From contig JAZARR010000197.1 of the NCBI GenBank assembly GCA_037389465.1, positions 4,636,501 through 4,700,500 on the forward strand: a DNA stretch of 64,000 bases, in the 5' to 3' direction. This DNA comes from Baylisascaris procyonis. Taxonomy: Eukaryota; Nematoda; Chromadorea; Rhabditida; Ascarididae. The notes under the pieces are model-generated. The model did no database searches and was not told the DNA's origin. It was given only the letters and a program-made list of their open reading frames with translations. Within the stretch, counting starts at the first letter, position 1, and each line of letters begins with the position of its first letter. A program made the position numbers and the translations under genes. Positions 62,914-64,000 of this stretch are shown piece by piece.

Positions 62914-62951
62914 AGGTTGATCTTGATTGATCCTGATTGATCTTGATCGAT
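62914..62951. repeat. 11-bp tandem repeat TTGATCCTGAT
   Basis: Three to four diverged copies of TTGATCTTGAT close to the (AT)n tract. Confidence 0.8.
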
Positions 62952-64000
62952 TTTAATTGCTCTTGACTAATTCTAGAATAAATCGCTATAATCTTTAACG
63001 TGATGTAATTTTTTTTTTGCGTATAATGTACTTCCTCATTGCGTTTTCGAATCGCTTTATTGCGATTATATTACAAGAAAAATGGAATTATTTTTTTTCG
63101 CTAATCTTTCACCTCGTTTATTCATATATTATCCATCAATTCAAAGATACTTAAGAATGATGATAAATTTACCCGCTTAACGCGTCAAATGACGTTCGTT
63201 GATTGCTGAAAAATTTTTCGAAAATCCTCTTGAAAAATTCAAAAAGATAAAAATTCTTTTGGTTAAAATGGTTTTAAAAAATATTTGTAGCACATTGGGG
63301 TATTTATTGCTCCTCTATAAGCAAAGAGACACTTCCTAAAAATATTCAAACTTTAGAAGTATTTTCTTTTATGTAATCTTCACGCAGCCATAGATCAAAT
63401 ATTTTTGAAAATATTTTCAATAATTTTCATATATTTTATGCGTTTTATTTGCAATGTTTGACACATATGAGTGAATATTTAATTTATAACTTCAAAGCGT
63501 ATAGAAGATAAAATTTCGAATATCTTAGAAATGCAAAAAAAAGAAATATTTGCATATTGCATATTGCAAATGAACTTTGCAAAATTAAAAAAAAATTCAA
63601 ATTTTTAACGTGATTGCAATTAATTTCCCATATGTTTGTCGGAAATTTCCATATCTTTATTAATACTTTTGTTGCAATTATTAGCGAGTTTTTTCTATTT
63701 AAATGGGTCATTTGTGCAATCCCCTCATAGTGTTTGAATAGATGAGCTATTTCTGTTGCACTCAATTTTTTGCAACCATAAAATCTTCGTAAGTGAGATT
63801 TTGATGGATCCAATTAAGGTGCGATTTTTTCATTAACAACTATAAAATCTTAGGAATATTTTTTATTTTTGTTTGATCTTATTTCATCTATCACCAGTGA
63901 TAGGTACTATTAGATAGCTTAACTTTAATAAAACTAGCCGTTGATAAGATGATAAGATATCAGATATCGTTTAATGAACCGGAAATCATATTCTACTAAA

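Overview
This is an AT-rich animal genome window with long introns, much simple-sequence DNA and degenerate splice sites. Two protein genes can be reconstructed, converging tail to tail. The gene content and the small PAN-type protein fit an invertebrate, perhaps a nematode. That is inference: acceptors end in TAG, AAG or CAG rather than the strict TTTTCAG of well-studied nematodes, and introns are unusually long.

Plus strand, about 3.6-45.2 kb: one very large gene for a JNK-interacting protein (JIP-1/MAPK8IP1 family scaffold). I joined 21 exons by hand. All splice phases close, giving 4146 coding bases, about 1381 residues. The C-terminal third is unmistakable: an SH3 domain, a PTB/PID domain and the C-terminal tail PTEDIYLE, which in JIP1 binds kinesin light chain. 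The long N-terminal part is acidic and Ser-rich, with two JNK-docking-like motifs and, in the first exon, an unexpected Cys/His cluster. One intron is about 16 kb (23.2-39.2 kb); it holds a tRNA-derived SINE array, microsatellites and three further candidate exons. A fourth candidate exon would insert 57 residues into the PTB domain. At least one intron, probably two, uses a GC-AG splice pair.

Minus strand, about 58.0-46.6 kb: a secreted or type II membrane protein with one clear PAN/Apple domain, a second Cys-containing PAN-like module, a Ser/Pro/Thr-rich linker and an unrecognised C-terminal segment. Eight exons plus two weaker ones are proposed; one junction closes only with a weak candidate exon.

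The rest is non-coding: 5' flank (1-3.6 kb) with a minisatellite and tandem duplications, a 1.4-kb convergent intergenic space, and an AT-rich right flank (58-64 kb) with long (AT)n tracts. Features deserving attention inside introns are a 55-bp near-perfect palindrome beside a decayed open frame in the JIP-1 gene, a SINE whose B-box-bearing body is repeated in 146-bp steps, and six copies of the full palindrome TGACGTCA.
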